Origin: Pyrenula massariospora
Taxonomy: Eukaryota; Ascomycota; Eurotiomycetes; Pyrenulales; Pyrenulaceae
Length of the DNA: 64,000 bases
Reading direction: 5' to 3'
Assembly (NCBI GenBank): GCA_021030905.1
Contig: JAGFMI010000001.1
Span: forward strand, 62,001 to 126,000
Shown here: one piece after another, positions 1-12,280 of the stretch
How the letters are laid out: each line of letters begins with the position of its first letter
Numbering within the stretch: position 1 is the first letter of the stretch
Made by a program: the position numbers and the translations under genes
The notes under the pieces: model-generated
The model's database searches: none
The model's input: the letters and a program-made list of their open reading frames with translations, nothing else
Told to the model about the DNA's origin: nothing

Positions 1-564
1 AGGCATCTCCAAGCCAACGTTGTGACACTGCTATCGCCTAGAATCATTAACACCTTTTGAGGCTTGCTCTGCCGCTCCAAACCCTCTCTATGCGGCAGCT
101 TCCTCAAGGCGTCCATCCGAATGTGCGTCACGTTGGAAGGTGACCATAGTGTTGCTCACCAAGCAGAAATCTTCGAGTCAGCATGACCATTTCAACTCGG
201 GGCGTGATGCTGGATCTTGGGGAGGGGGGTCGAATCCACACAAGGTTGATGGAGGATAGAGAGGGTGATGGATGGCTAACTCGGCCTTGGCGGCGGTTGG
301 TGGGGGGAGTCCACCCCCAAAGCAAATTCTCAACCCTTCCCCACCGAGTTCTTTGTTCCTGCAGCTTTTCGGGCAAAACAAATGTCATGCCAACGCTCAG
401 CCCTCATGTCGACAGGCTTTCTATGGTTCACCCACGTTCCTTGGTGTTTCCTTGACACATTTCTTGCTGCTAGTGTTTGACTTCATTTCCGGTTATTTCT
501 TTCTCCCAACAGATCAACAGCTGACCGCAGATTCTCACCCGGCGGCGTTTTGAACAGCCTGTCT
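1..564. other. Upstream region of arginase, no gene seen
   Basis: No convincing gene. The short open frames on both strands here have no recognisable domain and overlap each other. A pyrimidine-rich stretch followed by a CAG at about 490-515 could be the 3' end of a 5'UTR intron of the arginase gene, but no donor could be fixed. Confidence 0.5.
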
Positions 565-1603
565 ATGAACATGACCTCTCCCTCGACCATCGCGCAAAAG
601 TTTCTCTCAAAGCCAAGTGAGCTCGGCGTCGTTGCGGTGGGCTTTAGTGGTGGACAGGTGACTCCTTCTGACCATCTTCATCTATAGTGTCTTGCTAACA
701 ACATCTTCTCAGTGCAAGCCAGGCGTCGATGCCGCCCCAACAGCTCTGATCCAGGCTGGCCTGCTTGAGCAGCTTCACGATGACCTGGGCTACACTCTTC
801 ACGGTGACAAGGAGGTCAACTTTTACAGCGCTCTCTTGCCCAAGGATGATCCCGTCTTTCGAAAGATGAAGAATCCGCTGGCGGTGAGTACGGTAACGCA
901 GAGCTTATCGCGACAGGTCTACGCGCATGCAAGAGATGGACGTTTCGTGCTCACCTTGGGAGGTGATCATTCAATTGCCATCGGCACAATTTCTGGAACC
1001 TGCAAGGCCATACGAGAGCGGATGCCCACAAAAGAACTTGCGGTCATCTGGGTCGATGCACACGCAGACATCAACACCCCCGAGACTTCGGATAGCGGCA
1101 ACGTTCATGGCATGCCGGTAGCCTTCCTTACTGGTCTTGCATCTTCAGATCGAGAGGACATCTTTGGATGGCTTGAAAAGGATCAATTGATCAATGTCTC
1201 CAAGCTGGTGTATATTGGACTGCGTGATGTGGATGGGCTGGAGAAGAAAATTCTCCGGGACAACAAAATAAAAGCATTCTCAATGCATGACATTGACAAG
1301 CACGGCATTGGCCGCGTGGTGGAAATGGCTCTTGCCCACATTGGCTCTGACACTCCCATTCATCTCTCCTTCGATGTTGACGCACTTGATCCACAGTGGG
1401 CTCCTAGTACGGGCACGCCTGTAAGAGGCGGGTTGACTCTCAGAGAAGGTGACTTTATTGCTGAGAGCGTACATGAGACAGGGCAGCTAGTTGCGATGGA
1501 TTTGGTGGAGGTCAACCCCAGCTTGGAGGCAGTCGGTGCAAGTGAAACCATACGGGCAGGCTGCAGTCTGGTACGATGTGCTCTGGGCGATACCCTTCTC
1601 TGA
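565..1603 (+). CDS. CAR1: Arginase
   Basis: Hydrolyses L-arginine to ornithine and urea in the cytosol, the first step of arginine use as nitrogen source. Two exons: 565-657 and 713-1603, with a 55-nt intron (GTGACT...CTAAC...CAG) between codons; product about 327 residues, normal for fungal arginases. The binuclear manganese site is visible: GGDHSIAIG, then DAHADINTPETSDSGNVHGMP, and near the C-terminus DVDALDP. The start at 565 is followed by a second ATG at 571; either gives the same protein bar two residues. Without the first exon the N-terminal strand (VVAVGFSGGQ...KPGVD) would be lost, which supports the splice. Divergent/convergent neighbours are not functionally linked, but allantoinase and isourate hydrolase, 12-15 kb away, also feed urea and ammonium metabolism. 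Confidence 0.95.
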
Positions 1604-1755
1604 GATGGCGTGTGTTCCTTGAGTGTCGGGCTTCAGGCGTTTTGAATCTTGGCTAACGAAGCACGCACACGTTCTGCAAAGGCGTTTGACACCGTCGCCT
1701 CGTCCGTACTTCCGTCCCTAAAAGCAGAGTTTGAATCTTCCAGTTTGTCAATTTA

Positions 1756-3009
1756 TTAGCATTTGCCAGCGTCCTCCCCAGGAAAACCTTTCCTGAGATT
1801 CTCATATTTGCTGTCTGGATACTCCAGACAATTAGCCTTCCGCTCTAACGCGTTGATTCCACCTATACTCCTAACAAATGCCCCGATCAGGCTTTCATGG
1901 CCATCTTTATCCCCACTGCTCTCCCACCACATTCCACCGCCCAGACCCCACTCTCGCATACACTGCACTTTTCTCTCCACAATCTCGCAAGTGTCATAAG
2001 TGACCATGGTCTTGGCCTCAGGGTCGTAACACCAACTCGCTCCGCAAGCGGTATCATGATGAACCGTGCTACCAGGACGTGGAAGAGCCTTGTAGTCCCA
2101 GACCCCGTTCTCCCAGCTGCCTTCGCCAGTACCAGAGTAGCCATGTCCTGGGCCTTGGGTGTTGGTGAATGCACGGCCATAGAGGGGCATTCCAAGCACG
2201 ATCTTCGATGGATGGACACCCTGGGAGGTGTAGAATTGGACGGCCGCACTGGTGGAGAACGGCGTCGATGCTGGGTTGGAGGTGGACGGGAAGAGGTTCG
2301 CTTGGTGGCCAGCAGTTGCATCCCACGATCCGGCGTAGTCGTATGCCATCAAGTTCCAGAAATCTAGATACTGATCCATGGCACGGACGTCGAGTTTGGA
2401 AAAGTTCGAGGGACCTGCCGGACAAGCAATGGTAAGCAGGAAGTGGGATTTGTGTTGGTTAGAAAGGCGATGCAAGGCGTGACGGGTCTCCGATAGAAGA
2501 AGTACAAAGTCACGAGCCTCGGCGCTGTCTTTGGGATACTCCCAGTCGATGTCGATGCCATCTAGGCCAAGGTCTTGAACCTGCTGCGCTGCCGTTTCAG
2601 CGAAGCGTTTGCGGCCAGCATCAGTGCTTGCGGGCTGGGCAAAGTTGCTTGAGTAGGTCCATCCTCCGATCGAGAGAAGGATCTCAAGATTTCGATTACG
2701 CTTTTTCAGTAGAAAGAGTTGCTTAACGCAGCCGTAGACGTTAGTACCCGTGTCATTCCAGGAATCGCCAGGATAGTGTTTTTCAGTGTCAGACCAAGTG
2801 TCGGTCAGAAAGACCTCGCCATCGTTGCGAAGGTTTGCAAACGCGTACAGGACGTGTGTCAATCTCTCGGCGGGCAAGTCCTGGGGGTTGTGGTTGCGCC
2901 CGTAAATTGCCTGCCACTTTAGTCAGGAAGTCGATCCTGCTATCCAACTTTAAAGGCTCACCCAGTTAACGAAATACACAACCGACTTGAGACCGTCAGT
3001 ATCAGGCAT
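1756..3009 (-). CDS. Glycoside hydrolase family 18 chitinase, intracellular type
   Basis: Predicted endo-acting chitinase of GH18. Exons 3009-2962 and 2910-1756 (51-nt intron) give about 400 residues. The catalytic signature [10 protein letters not shown] (acid Glu near residue 140) and the upstream SIGGW strand of the TIM barrel are intact. The N-terminus ([16 protein letters not shown]) goes directly into the first barrel strand with no signal peptide, and there is no chitin-binding or Ser/Thr-rich tail, so this matches the ChiB-like cytosolic fungal/bacterial class thought to act in autolysis and wall recycling rather than the secreted Cts1-like class. The sequence ends a few bases before the 3' end of the arginase gene region, so the two genes are convergent. 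Confidence 0.92.
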
Positions 3010-3531
3010 AGTGTTATTATGAAGAAAGCTCAAATAGAAAGGGAGAGTGGCAAGCGCAAAGTAAATGTATCCATCCAGAGCATACTATAGTAGTTTAAAG
3101 TTTACTATTGTTTCAGGTTTCCAGGAATATTTTCCATGTTAATAGATTTTTCAAAACTAGCGACGCACCACAGCACGAAATCCAAGGGTCCAGACAACAG
3201 AATACGATAAATCGAAGTCCTACTTTTTCTGCTGTCTGAAGGACAGTCAACGAATATCTACATTTTGACAGAAGCAGGATTGATTGTGAGGCATAATTGC
3301 TGCATCGCCTGGCTAAGTCATCCGATCTCATCAGTTACTCAAACCGAACGCATTTGTGAGATTAGCTCACTACGCAATAGCCACGCATTTGAGCTCGGTA
3401 TGTATGGCAATCTACCTATAATACAAATATTGGGTAATGGTATATTTGATTTCCTTCTAAGTGGGCAGACCTTCCGAGTCTCAGAAAGAACTATTTAGAA
3501 GAAATCACAGCTTAATTAACCAAGCCATTCT
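3010..3531. other. AT-rich intergenic stretch between chitinase and SDR relic
   Basis: No gene seen. It is the likely promoter of the chitinase gene. I looked for the Ace2/Swi5 core ACCAGC/GCTGGT because an Ace2-like gene lies nearby and found none in this stretch. Confidence 0.5.
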
Positions 3532-4313
3532 TTAGGTTGCCTGTGCAGAAACCCCATGCGTAATATTTTTTCGAGCAGATTGCACTCTCCTGGTAGTTAG
3601 TGGGTTATTGATCTGTTCCCATTCCATGAAGAAGTCAGTTGTGTTCTGAGACCTTTTGGTAACACACTTGAAGCCATCTGTACCAAGCACGAGTCTCAGA
3701 GGCATCCTTCTACCCTCAGCTCGCCCACTCTTGGTCAAAACCTTCACACTGGCCTTTGTACCCTTGATTGGATCTCCTGGTTGACTGTTTCTTTGCTCGC
3801 CCAAAGCGTCTCTGGTGTCGCGGCATATGGTACTCTCGTAATCCTGGAAGCACTGTAAATTGTGATCGTAGGCAAGCTCTCTTAAGCTCGAATAGAAGAA
3901 ATATTGGTAATCACGCCAAATTTTTGAGTATGAAAGTGTGGAAGGAAGGCTCTCGTAATATTCGATAGGTCAAAGATATTGGTGTTGAATTGCTGAGCGG
4001 TCTCCTCTGGAGTAGATTCTTCCACAGTGCCTTCCAAGACATAGCCGGTATTATTGACAATGGTGTCGATGCGGCCGTAGATGGTGTGGGCTGAACTCGC
4101 TATTTCAATTAGTTGATCTAAAGCGTCGGTCACATCCAGAGCTAAAGTTTTTGCACCAACGGCCTTCACGTCGTCGGGCTTCAGTATGCTACGCGCGGTA
4201 GCAATAACATTATTCACTCGTTCCATAGCAGCTTTAGCAATCTCTCGCCCAAATGCTGTAGAAGAACCTGAGATGAAACATACCAATGGAGCCGTTCTTG
4301 CGAACCACATCAC
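3532..4313 (-). pseudogene. Broken short-chain dehydrogenase/reductase (SDR)
   Basis: Two pieces of one classical SDR lie head to tail. The upstream piece (4313-3882) has a nucleotide-binding loop (SGSSTAFGRE), the downstream LDVTD, the NNTGYVLEGTVEE equivalent of the NNAG motif, and the catalytic-serine strand NISSI. The downstream piece (3804-3532, continuing in frame to about 3850) has the C-terminal part typical of fungal SDRs (QPGDPIKGTKA...LPLRLVLGTDG-like). The expected Tyr-x3-Lys active-site helix and about 60-80 residues around it are absent: only some 15 codons separate the serine strand from the C-terminal part, with a stop between. The first Gly of the cofactor loop is also altered. 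Without Tyr and Lys it cannot be an active SDR, so I call it a decayed copy. Sequence error is unlikely to explain loss of a whole segment. Confidence 0.8.
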
Positions 4314-5055
4314 AGAAACAATTGCACAGTGTTCGAAGCTTGGGGGACGAAAAGGGAAAGGAATAGATAGTCAATGAGATATAGCACATAAAGCTAAATC
4401 GGAAAGCAACTGATACCATAATGGGTGGGCAAGGCCATTGTATATCACATTCTTCACCCGTGGACTCCGCGTTCTATTAGACAATATCCTAAGATTCTCT
4501 AGCTTCTAATCCAGGTGATAACCATGCGAAGACCACAGGAGCTGGTTAGCGCGGGCTATACGTTCTTTTCTATTGTTTCGAATGACCTCTCTATGGCTTG
4601 AAGAGCAAGGGGATGGCTCTATGTTGGGATCCGTCAGCAAAGCATAGGTTTTTCGTAATCATGATACCCTGGCACTAGCGGGTGGAGCGGCGGCTCGTGG
4701 TGTCTGCTTCGACTTAAAAAAGGCTTTCTTGGAGGCTCATATGGCTAAATGCATTCTAATTCATTAACCTGAAGAGAATATCTGACACCGCTATACCTGG
4801 CTTTTAGATCACGACAAGAGACAGCTTTAGCTCTTCTAGTCATGATGAAATGCAGGTCTCAAATCCCCGGCTAAATGAATGAAAGTCATGTCGCATCCTC
4901 CTTAGTACCATCCCTAAACCGTCCAACTGAACACTAATCGATCAAATTCAACGCCAAATGAAGGTGATTGAGACGCACAAAATCCTCCTTGGTTTATCTT
5001 AACATTCTGTAGGGCTCCCTCATGCCTTCACAAAAGAGTGAATTCCAACGCCAAC
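4314..5055. other. Intergenic, nothing recognised
   Basis: No open frame of note and no repeat seen. It lies upstream of the SDR relic and downstream of the Ace2-like gene. Confidence 0.5.
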
Positions 5056-7274
5056 TTAGCTAAGAAAGAAATCCTGTTCCGAAGATGCCATCCCGCCGTA
5101 ATCAAAAAAGTCATCGAAGTCGCTTCGACCGGCATCCTTTGGGAGCTCTGAAAGCACTGTCAATGGATCGTTGCCAAAATCGAATGCCACCGTTGTCTCT
5201 GGCATAGGGGACGATGAGGTATTGCAAAGACTTGGAGGGCTTTCGTGATTGACTGCTGCCTTGATTGGAGATGGTGAAGATGGCAACTCGATAATCTCTG
5301 CAAGTTCAGTCGGTGTGAATGAGCGATGGACTGGTGACGGCTTGTTGCCAGTGGAGTATCCTGGAGATGCTGGAGGTGTGAACGTGAACATGTCAGGCGG
5401 GAATCCAATATTTTCCTGATCAGGATTCGGGCCAAATAAGGCAATCTCGTCGAATGGAGATGACCCACGAATACTAAGGCTCTCCATGGTATCCGTGGGA
5501 GGTGACTGGAGACTCGAGACGGATGAGCCAGTCGACGAAGAAGCATAGTGATACTCGCTCTCGTTGGCTTTTTGTCGTGTGCGTGTTGCCTTGTCGATCC
5601 GCTCCTCCATATCTGGACGGTGCTTTCTCGGTCTCCCTCGTTTGATGACCTTCCTCTGAATACCTTCAAAAGCTCCAATGCACATGCCACGCTGTCGATG
5701 ACGTGTCAAAGCATCATGCCGAGCAAAAGAATTTCCGCAGTCGCATGGGTATGGTTTGGCACCGGTGTGAATTTTCGCATGCCGCTTCAAATCATGACCA
5801 CGAACAAAACATTTGTTGCAGTGATCACATCGGAATTGCCGATCTCCAAGGTGGGTCTGTACATGAGATTTGATGTTTTCTTTACGTCCAAAGCGTTTAT
5901 TGCAGTCTTCAAATCGACAGACCCACTTATTGTCCACCGAGTCTGGCCCTTCTATGAAGTTGGCAATATCGTCCAGCGTGATATGGGTCTCTTCGATAGA
6001 CGCGCTAATTCCAGGGTCAAGGTTGAGATCCGAAATGGACATTCTTCGAGGCGATAGTGACGCTCTCACAGGGCTGGTTCTTCTGCTTAGATTCGGCATG
6101 GTTTGGGAGGACGGCAAGACCGGTACCGGTGCACTTTCCAATCGTGGAAAATGTGATTTGTCGTTGTCACCGATCGGTATTGCTGCCTTTTCTGGCGATA
6201 ACTGGAAATGCGAAGCAGATGGTGACATCGTGGAGGTTGGCGAGGGATGTGACGATGAGAGTGATTGGTGACTTAGGGACTTAATCATTGGGAAACTTTC
6301 TGCTGTGCTCGATCTTGGCTCAGGCATTGGTGCCATGTCGAATTTCGTTCTGGAGAATTTGTGGATGGTCCCAGGTGGAGAAGGCAGCTCACCACCTCCT
6401 TGGCTGTGGAATAGACTCTGAGAGGATCGCCCGCGTTGCATTGGCGTATTGTCCATCGAGGTGATCAATCTTGCAGGTTGCCGTCTTGTTGGCGATGAGT
6501 GCGCAGTAGCAGGATATTGACGTTGGGCATCGTTGCTGAACTTTGGAAAAGAGCTGGTATTGGGGGTGAGCGGAAAACATGCTATTACAAATCAGCTATT
6601 ACGTTCTTCTCGTGGACATACAACTCACAAGGGGCAATGTGGTGCGTGGGTGTTGAAGGTTGCTGGTGGAACGAGTGGACGTCAGGCTGTGACTGCCGTC
6701 GAGGCTGGATCAATTCCTGATCCATTGTGTCGCTGACAGGCAGATGAGTTGGCTGAAAGTAATCTTGCCCAGGAAAACTGTCCATCTCGATATCCATGCT
6801 TTCAAATCCAGCTGATACTGGCACTCTCAGGTCGTTTGGGCATGCTCCAGGCGTGCCAACTTGGTCTGAAGGTGCTACGAAAACAGAAGGGTCGTCGAAA
6901 TAGGCACTGGGCGTGCCTGGGTTGCTGTTGGAGAGGGAAATGTATTGTTGGTTTTGAAAGAACGTCTCAAATAATGGTGATGGAACTTGTGGGTGGTGCT
7001 GACCCGGTCGTGCAATCTTGATTTGCTGCGCTTCTCGTAATGTGTGCTGTCCGTTAGTGGTGAATCCTGTGTTAGTATTACTTACCGTGTGATCCTCTTG
7101 TGGCATCCGATCATTTGTGTCGAGTGACTGGCCTCTTCGGTGGGAGTTACGTCGTCTGAGGTCTGGTGCTTGGATCATTGGAACCTTGATCGCTTCGAAC
7201 GCCACCGGGGTTGAATTTTGGCGTCGATGAAACTGCTGGCGGCGATGCAAGGCGCTTGGCGGATTGGACATCAT
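5056..7274 (-). CDS. ACE2: C2H2 zinc-finger transcription factor, Ace2/Swi5 family
   Basis: Two exons, 7274-6629 and 6581-5056, with a 47-nt intron (GTGAGT...TAG); about 723 residues. Three zinc fingers sit at roughly residues 430-505: CRFEDCNKRF...HVQTH, FRCDHCNKCF...HAKIH, and a short third finger (YPCDCGNSF...H) with the CxC spacing typical of Swi5/Ace2. They are followed directly by a basic KRGRPRK patch, which in yeast Swi5/Ace2 is the cell-cycle-controlled nuclear localisation signal. The N-terminal half is disordered and carries SP/TP sites (for example in LHRRQQFHRRQNSTPVAFEA) that would suit CDK phosphorylation. In filamentous fungi Ace2 relatives control septation, conidiation, pigmentation and wall genes. 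A 39-nt GTAAGT...CAG segment near 7085-7047 could be mistaken for an intron, but its translation reads on smoothly (TNTGFTTNGQH) and I kept it as coding. Confidence 0.88.
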
Positions 7275-7994
7275 CTTGTCGTGAGAAGATGAGTTCGAAA
7301 GGGGAGGTCTGAAGGCTGGCTCCTATCTTTGTGGCCTTCCTAGGTTCGAGACTGGGATATTGTTAGAGGTACTCTCTCTCTCTCTTCAAGAATGTGGTTG
7401 GCAGAGTCGGTCTTGATTCCATTCGCGTAATCGATCGAGGAACAAAAGGAGAGTCACTGACCTCACGCAGCGCAAGGCTGCTGACCGGGCAGCGCTGAGC
7501 GGACGTTGCTTGTGCTCAGTCAAGCACGAGTGCTAGATTCACCAATTGGATATATAGAATAGCCCTTTTCGGGCAGGGAGAAGGAGAAGAGGGTATGCGG
7601 AGGTAAGGTGCGCTCTAGTCAAGGGTTTGAAAACTCTCTCTCAAGACTTTAAGAGGGAGTTGTGGTGTTCGTAGGCTGTGGATCTTTTGAAGTGCAGGGT
7701 GTGGTGTATGAGAATCGTGAGCTAGTCGGAGGGTCAATCGGCTTATCTTGAAAGCTATGCGATGGAGGTAAACACGCGGTTGTTGTAGCGACCAGCCTTG
7801 CGCAGCCTTGCATAGCCTTGCCCGATCCCACTAATGCCGCATCTCCGGTTGCCAGTCTCTTTCCAGACTAGCTCAATACTAACCCATTAGCGCCCACATT
7901 GCGACACTTGAAATTCCTTTGCCTCGCACGCCCAAAATCTTCCACGCTTACCAACCCGTCCGCATCGAAAGTTGAGGAAGACAGATTTGTCGAG
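7275..7994. promoter_or_regulatory. Divergent promoter region ACE2-like / ubiquitin-S27a
   Basis: About 780 bp separates the two divergent start codons. It holds a CT-rich tract around 7370-7388 that could be core promoter or 5' leader of the Ace2-like gene. No gene was recognised in it. Confidence 0.5.
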
Positions 7995-8577
<583 letters not shown>

Positions 8578-8936
8578 GGTTAGGAATTAAAGGTGGCGCA
8601 TGAATGCAGAGGGTCCTAAACTCTGAAAGAACTTGAATCAGTCCACCAGAAGTTTTTGAGTCTACATTGTAGTCGCTAGGTAGCCAATGAAAGTATAATG
8701 CTCTACCGCCATCAAGTAACGATGCATGTGGCCGAAAGTTGTATGGATGAAACGAGTTTGTGCAACTCTTGAATTCATCTCCCGAAGTAACGCCGAAAGT
8801 ACCTAGCCCAGACGTTGTGTCACCCTGTCCAAGATATAACTTCCTTCTCCATGATCAACGACCACTTTCATGAGAGCTTTGAATCTGGGAGCATTAGCAT
8901 GAAAGGATTAGGTGTATTGACATCCCTTGATTGTTT
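8578..8936. other. Short intergenic region
   Basis: 3' region of the ubiquitin-S27a gene and promoter of the RNase T2 gene. No other feature seen. Confidence 0.5.
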
Positions 8937-10532
8937 ATGATGTTTGCAAATCTCGGACTTGCCGCCAAAGACTTGGTCTCCCGAGCCTTTCAACCATCCT
9001 CGCTTCTCCAGATACCATTGATTTCTTATTATTTTGGAGCGCTTTGGCCATCTTGTCCAAAAGATCTTCCTTTGAGTTGTCACAATAAAACAGCAGTGGG
9101 CGATCTTTGTTGTTTCAATGCCCCCGGAGGACAGTTTCTGCAGACCCAGTTCTGGGATTTTGCTCCAGCCAAAGGTCCTACCGACTCCTGGACAATACAT
9201 GGTCTCTGGTAAGGGTACTCGGTTCGGATCAATGACTATCAATAATAGATGAACCAGGCCTGACCACTGCGATGGCTCATTCGACCAGTATTGCGACAAG
9301 TCCCGACAATATAACAACATTTCTGATATCTTGACATCGGCCGGCCATACGACACTTTTGAAGTTTATGCGGAAATACTGGAAGGATTATCAAGGAGACG
9401 ATGAAAATCTCTGGCATCATGAATGGAACAAGCACGGAACCTGTAAGTGAAGCGTTTTAAGGACTGATGGTCGCATCAGCACTATTTGCACTGTAAATCA
9501 GTATTTGGAGACGAATCAAAGACTCTATGGACCTTTGTTTTTGCGAAATGTGACAGTTGTGCCGCTCGATGACTGTATGAACGAGCAAGTCATACAATTT
9601 AGTTCGCTGATGGCTCTTACCTAGGTGTCAGCACTCTTGAGTCAAGCTGCTACACCAACTATGTCCCGCAGCAAGAGGTCATTGATTACTTTTTGAGAAC
9701 AACGAAATTATTTAAACAACTCGATACATATAGAGCCTTGTCGTCACATGGAATTGAGCCAAGCAACAGCAAAAGATGGAGTCTTGAGGACATTCAAACG
9801 GCTCTGGAGGATTTCCACGGCGGTGGTGTGACCCTAAGATGCCGTGGGACTGCTCTGGATGAAGTGTGGTATCATTTCGACGTTAGAGGATCCCTCCAGT
9901 CCGGGACTTTCGTGCCAGCGAGGCAAGATGGCACGAAAAATTCTTGCCCTACTACTGGCATTCGGTATTTCCCAAAGCGTACCCTGCCCACAAGTAGTGT
10001 TTCTACCACCACAATTACTGAAACAGCATCTCCAACGGCTACCTCAGCTCCATTCACCGGAAGTGGATACCTTATGGTATTTGTCAATCATGAGCAGCAT
10101 AGCTTGTTGAACCAGAAGGCTAAGCCAAGTAGCGGTGCACCCATTGGAGCTGATATCCATCTTGGATGCCTTATTAGTTACGGGGACTGGTACACAAGCG
10201 GGACTTGTGCCACTTATCACGCCGAGACAGATGTGGTTAGTCAAGGTTTCCAGGCGCCTACGATGTCGACTGTGCCGCACACGAGTAGCCGAGGGCATAG
10301 CTTCACTTTGACGTCGTCCAAAGGGCCTTGTTCATTCATCGACGGAGTTTTTAGATGTGGAGCCAACAACAGCACCCAATCAATCTTCTCTGAAGTCAAC
10401 GGAAGCCTGGCTTTCCAGCAAAACACAGTCTTTTGGGCGGATGAAATACCCACGGGAAAGGCCAAAAGCAAGATTTGGTGTGAAAAGAATGACCATCGTA
10501 TAGAGATCGATATTCGCTGGGTTGAAAAATGA
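8937..10532 (+). CDS. RNY1: Ribonuclease T2, Rny1 type
   Basis: Secretory/vacuolar endoribonuclease that cleaves RNA to 3'-phosphates via cyclic intermediates; yeast Rny1 acts in vacuolar RNA salvage and tRNA cleavage under stress. Exons 8937-9208, 9258-9442 and 9625-10532 give about 454 residues in one frame. Catalytic segment I (WTIHGLWPDHCDG) is made by splicing exon 1 to exon 2, and segment II (HEWNKHGTC) spans the junction to exon 3, which strongly supports both introns. The Rny1-specific C-terminal domain is present after a Ser/Thr/Pro linker (TVSTTTITETASPTATS-like): GSGYLMVF...GCLISYGDWYTSGTC, to the end. The N-terminus is moderately hydrophobic and may act as signal or anchor. Intron 2 is 182 nt, three times the local norm. 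Confidence 0.93.
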
Positions 10533-11184
10533 CTCGGAGCCCCTCTTTGAATAATTAGGATCCTCTGAAGGGGCCGTGAAAGCGCAATTTTGCGACAAGC
10601 TTTAGAGCTTTCGGTTCGTCAACAGCACTTTATCCATTCAGACTATTGCAAATTCCAGATCAGCATGCTATAGTAGGAAACCAAGGATTAATCTCCACTG
10701 TGAAATGCAGCTCCACAGGGGATCATTTTCAAGGACGCAGCTTCATCTCGTTTTTCTCTTATCAACATTGGGCTGTGCTTTCGGCACGCACACTCAAGGA
10801 CGGCACCCGCCGATCGGGTCGTCCGTGGCGCCAGCAGCATGACACATGGCGAAGCAGGGTGACTGTGAGGAATTGCCACACAAACCTGGCTTACTGTGGC
10901 AGCTGATGCTGCTGATAGTCCGTTCGTCAAAATCAGCGCATGTGGACGATAACAACAGGGCAGGGTTTACTACTGCCGCACAAGATCATGCAGGGAAACT
11001 GAGCGAATGCTAGCTGGATCTTAGATCAATGAACCTACAGCAATGTGAAACTTGGACTTGGATCTGGATCGTGACACAATTACACTCTATGTCGGTATAT
11101 TGCAGACATCGTAATGGAACACCTACAGATCCCGTGGTATGACTGGGACAGAGGGGTTGGAGTTGGGAAAGAGAGTATGTAGGC
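10533..11184. other. Intergenic, nothing recognised
   Basis: No convincing gene or repeat seen. Confidence 0.5.
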
Positions 11185-11538
11185 TCAGCAAGAGAAGTCT
11201 TCTTGGACAAAGATAAGGTCATTTGGCACGCTTGTCTTTCCTATTTCAAACTTCTTCGCTAGAATCTTAGCCAGAGAAGGCTCGGCGATTATCGGCATCG
11301 ATACTCGAAGGATTTCCAGAGAGTCTCCCGTCAATGGACCGGTCTCTTCGACAACAGTCTTAGAAGCTGCAAGGGAGATGGTCGAATCATCTTCAATGCC
11401 TTGATACTTCAGATCCACACCGCCTTTTACATTTTCGGACTCCGAACTTGTTGTGGGTCTCGTTGCAGAGTAACCTGAATCCCATCTTCTAGGTCCGCGT
11501 GGCGGCGGCACCGACGAAGCTGAACGATCTTCGAAATC
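11185..11538 (-). CDS. Hypothetical protein, probable last exon
   Basis: An open stretch of 117 codons preceded by an AG acceptor (GATAG at 11539) and starting DFEDRSASSVPPPRG-PRRWDSGYSA, then an acidic, low-complexity part and a tail ...EIGKTSVPNDLIFVQEDFSC. There is no ATG at its beginning, so it reads as the 3' exon of a gene whose upstream exons I could not trace between 11540 and about 12200. The family is not recognised. It could be a remnant. Confidence 0.35.
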   Translation of the reverse strand, partial: DFEDRSASSVPPPRGPRRWDSGYSATRPTTSSESENVKGGVDLKYQGIEDDSTISLAASKTVVEETGPLTGDSLEILRVSMPIIAEPSLAKILAKKFEIGKTSVPNDLIFVQEDFSC

Positions 11539-12280
11539 CTATCATTGCCAACGTACAAATAGTTGGAAAACATTCTCGTCTGTTTCAGATTTCTACGAAG
11601 ATTTTGTAGGCCGGTATCGGTCCGACTCGAGCCAGGTGCGAGAACGTCTGCAGGCTAAAATGTCGTGGCTGTTGAAGCCGCGGATCCGGTTACAGGTCGC
11701 TAGTACTCAATATTTAATGTTCCAGCCCTCCTCCAGCATTAAATCGGCTCTTTTTCACATCTTGCATTTCAATAGATCATATATGAAGGGATAAGGCGCG
11801 GTAAAATGGCCGCCACGGCAGTGGCATGTTCTCGTGTCTCAATAGTTATGGTCTTATGCGGATCACTGAAAAGTGAGGCGGGCGCAAAAGCGAGGCGTCT
11901 AGGCCAACGGGACTCAACGGCAGCCTTGTACACCAGTGCGCTCCGCTAATGATCTCCCTCTAATGAATCTTCTCTCAAATACTTATGATACTTTGGGCGT
12001 CTCGTCTGCAGTAGAGAGAAAGCAATAATTTTGACGATGCGGGTTGAAAGGTACTAGCATTCTACCCTGCGTTGTGAGCCGTCTTCTCCTTTTCCTACCC
12101 CTAAATACGTCCGCTGCATACTTTTACCACATACGTTTCGTGCCTAGTCACAATGAATTCCTCTGCGCATGCCCAAGAATACTGGCTACCTGGATTTGGA
12201 TTGTCTAGACAGATCGTTCTGAGAAATATCCAGTATTTTCTTGGACCGTCATCCTATGTCCGACCATATACGTACCAGGC
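11539..12280. other. Intergenic or unresolved upstream exons
   Basis: If the minus-strand exon at 11185-11538 is real its upstream exons should be here; none could be supported. No repeat or RNA gene seen. Confidence 0.4.

Noticed and set aside
128-553. Overlapping open frames upstream of arginase
   Set aside because: Four frames on two strands overlap with no start context, domain or splice sites.
7047-7085. 39-nt GTAAGT...CAG segment in the Ace2-like gene as an intron
   Set aside because: It is short for the local intron norm, keeps the frame when retained, and its translation fits the surrounding low-complexity N-terminal region.
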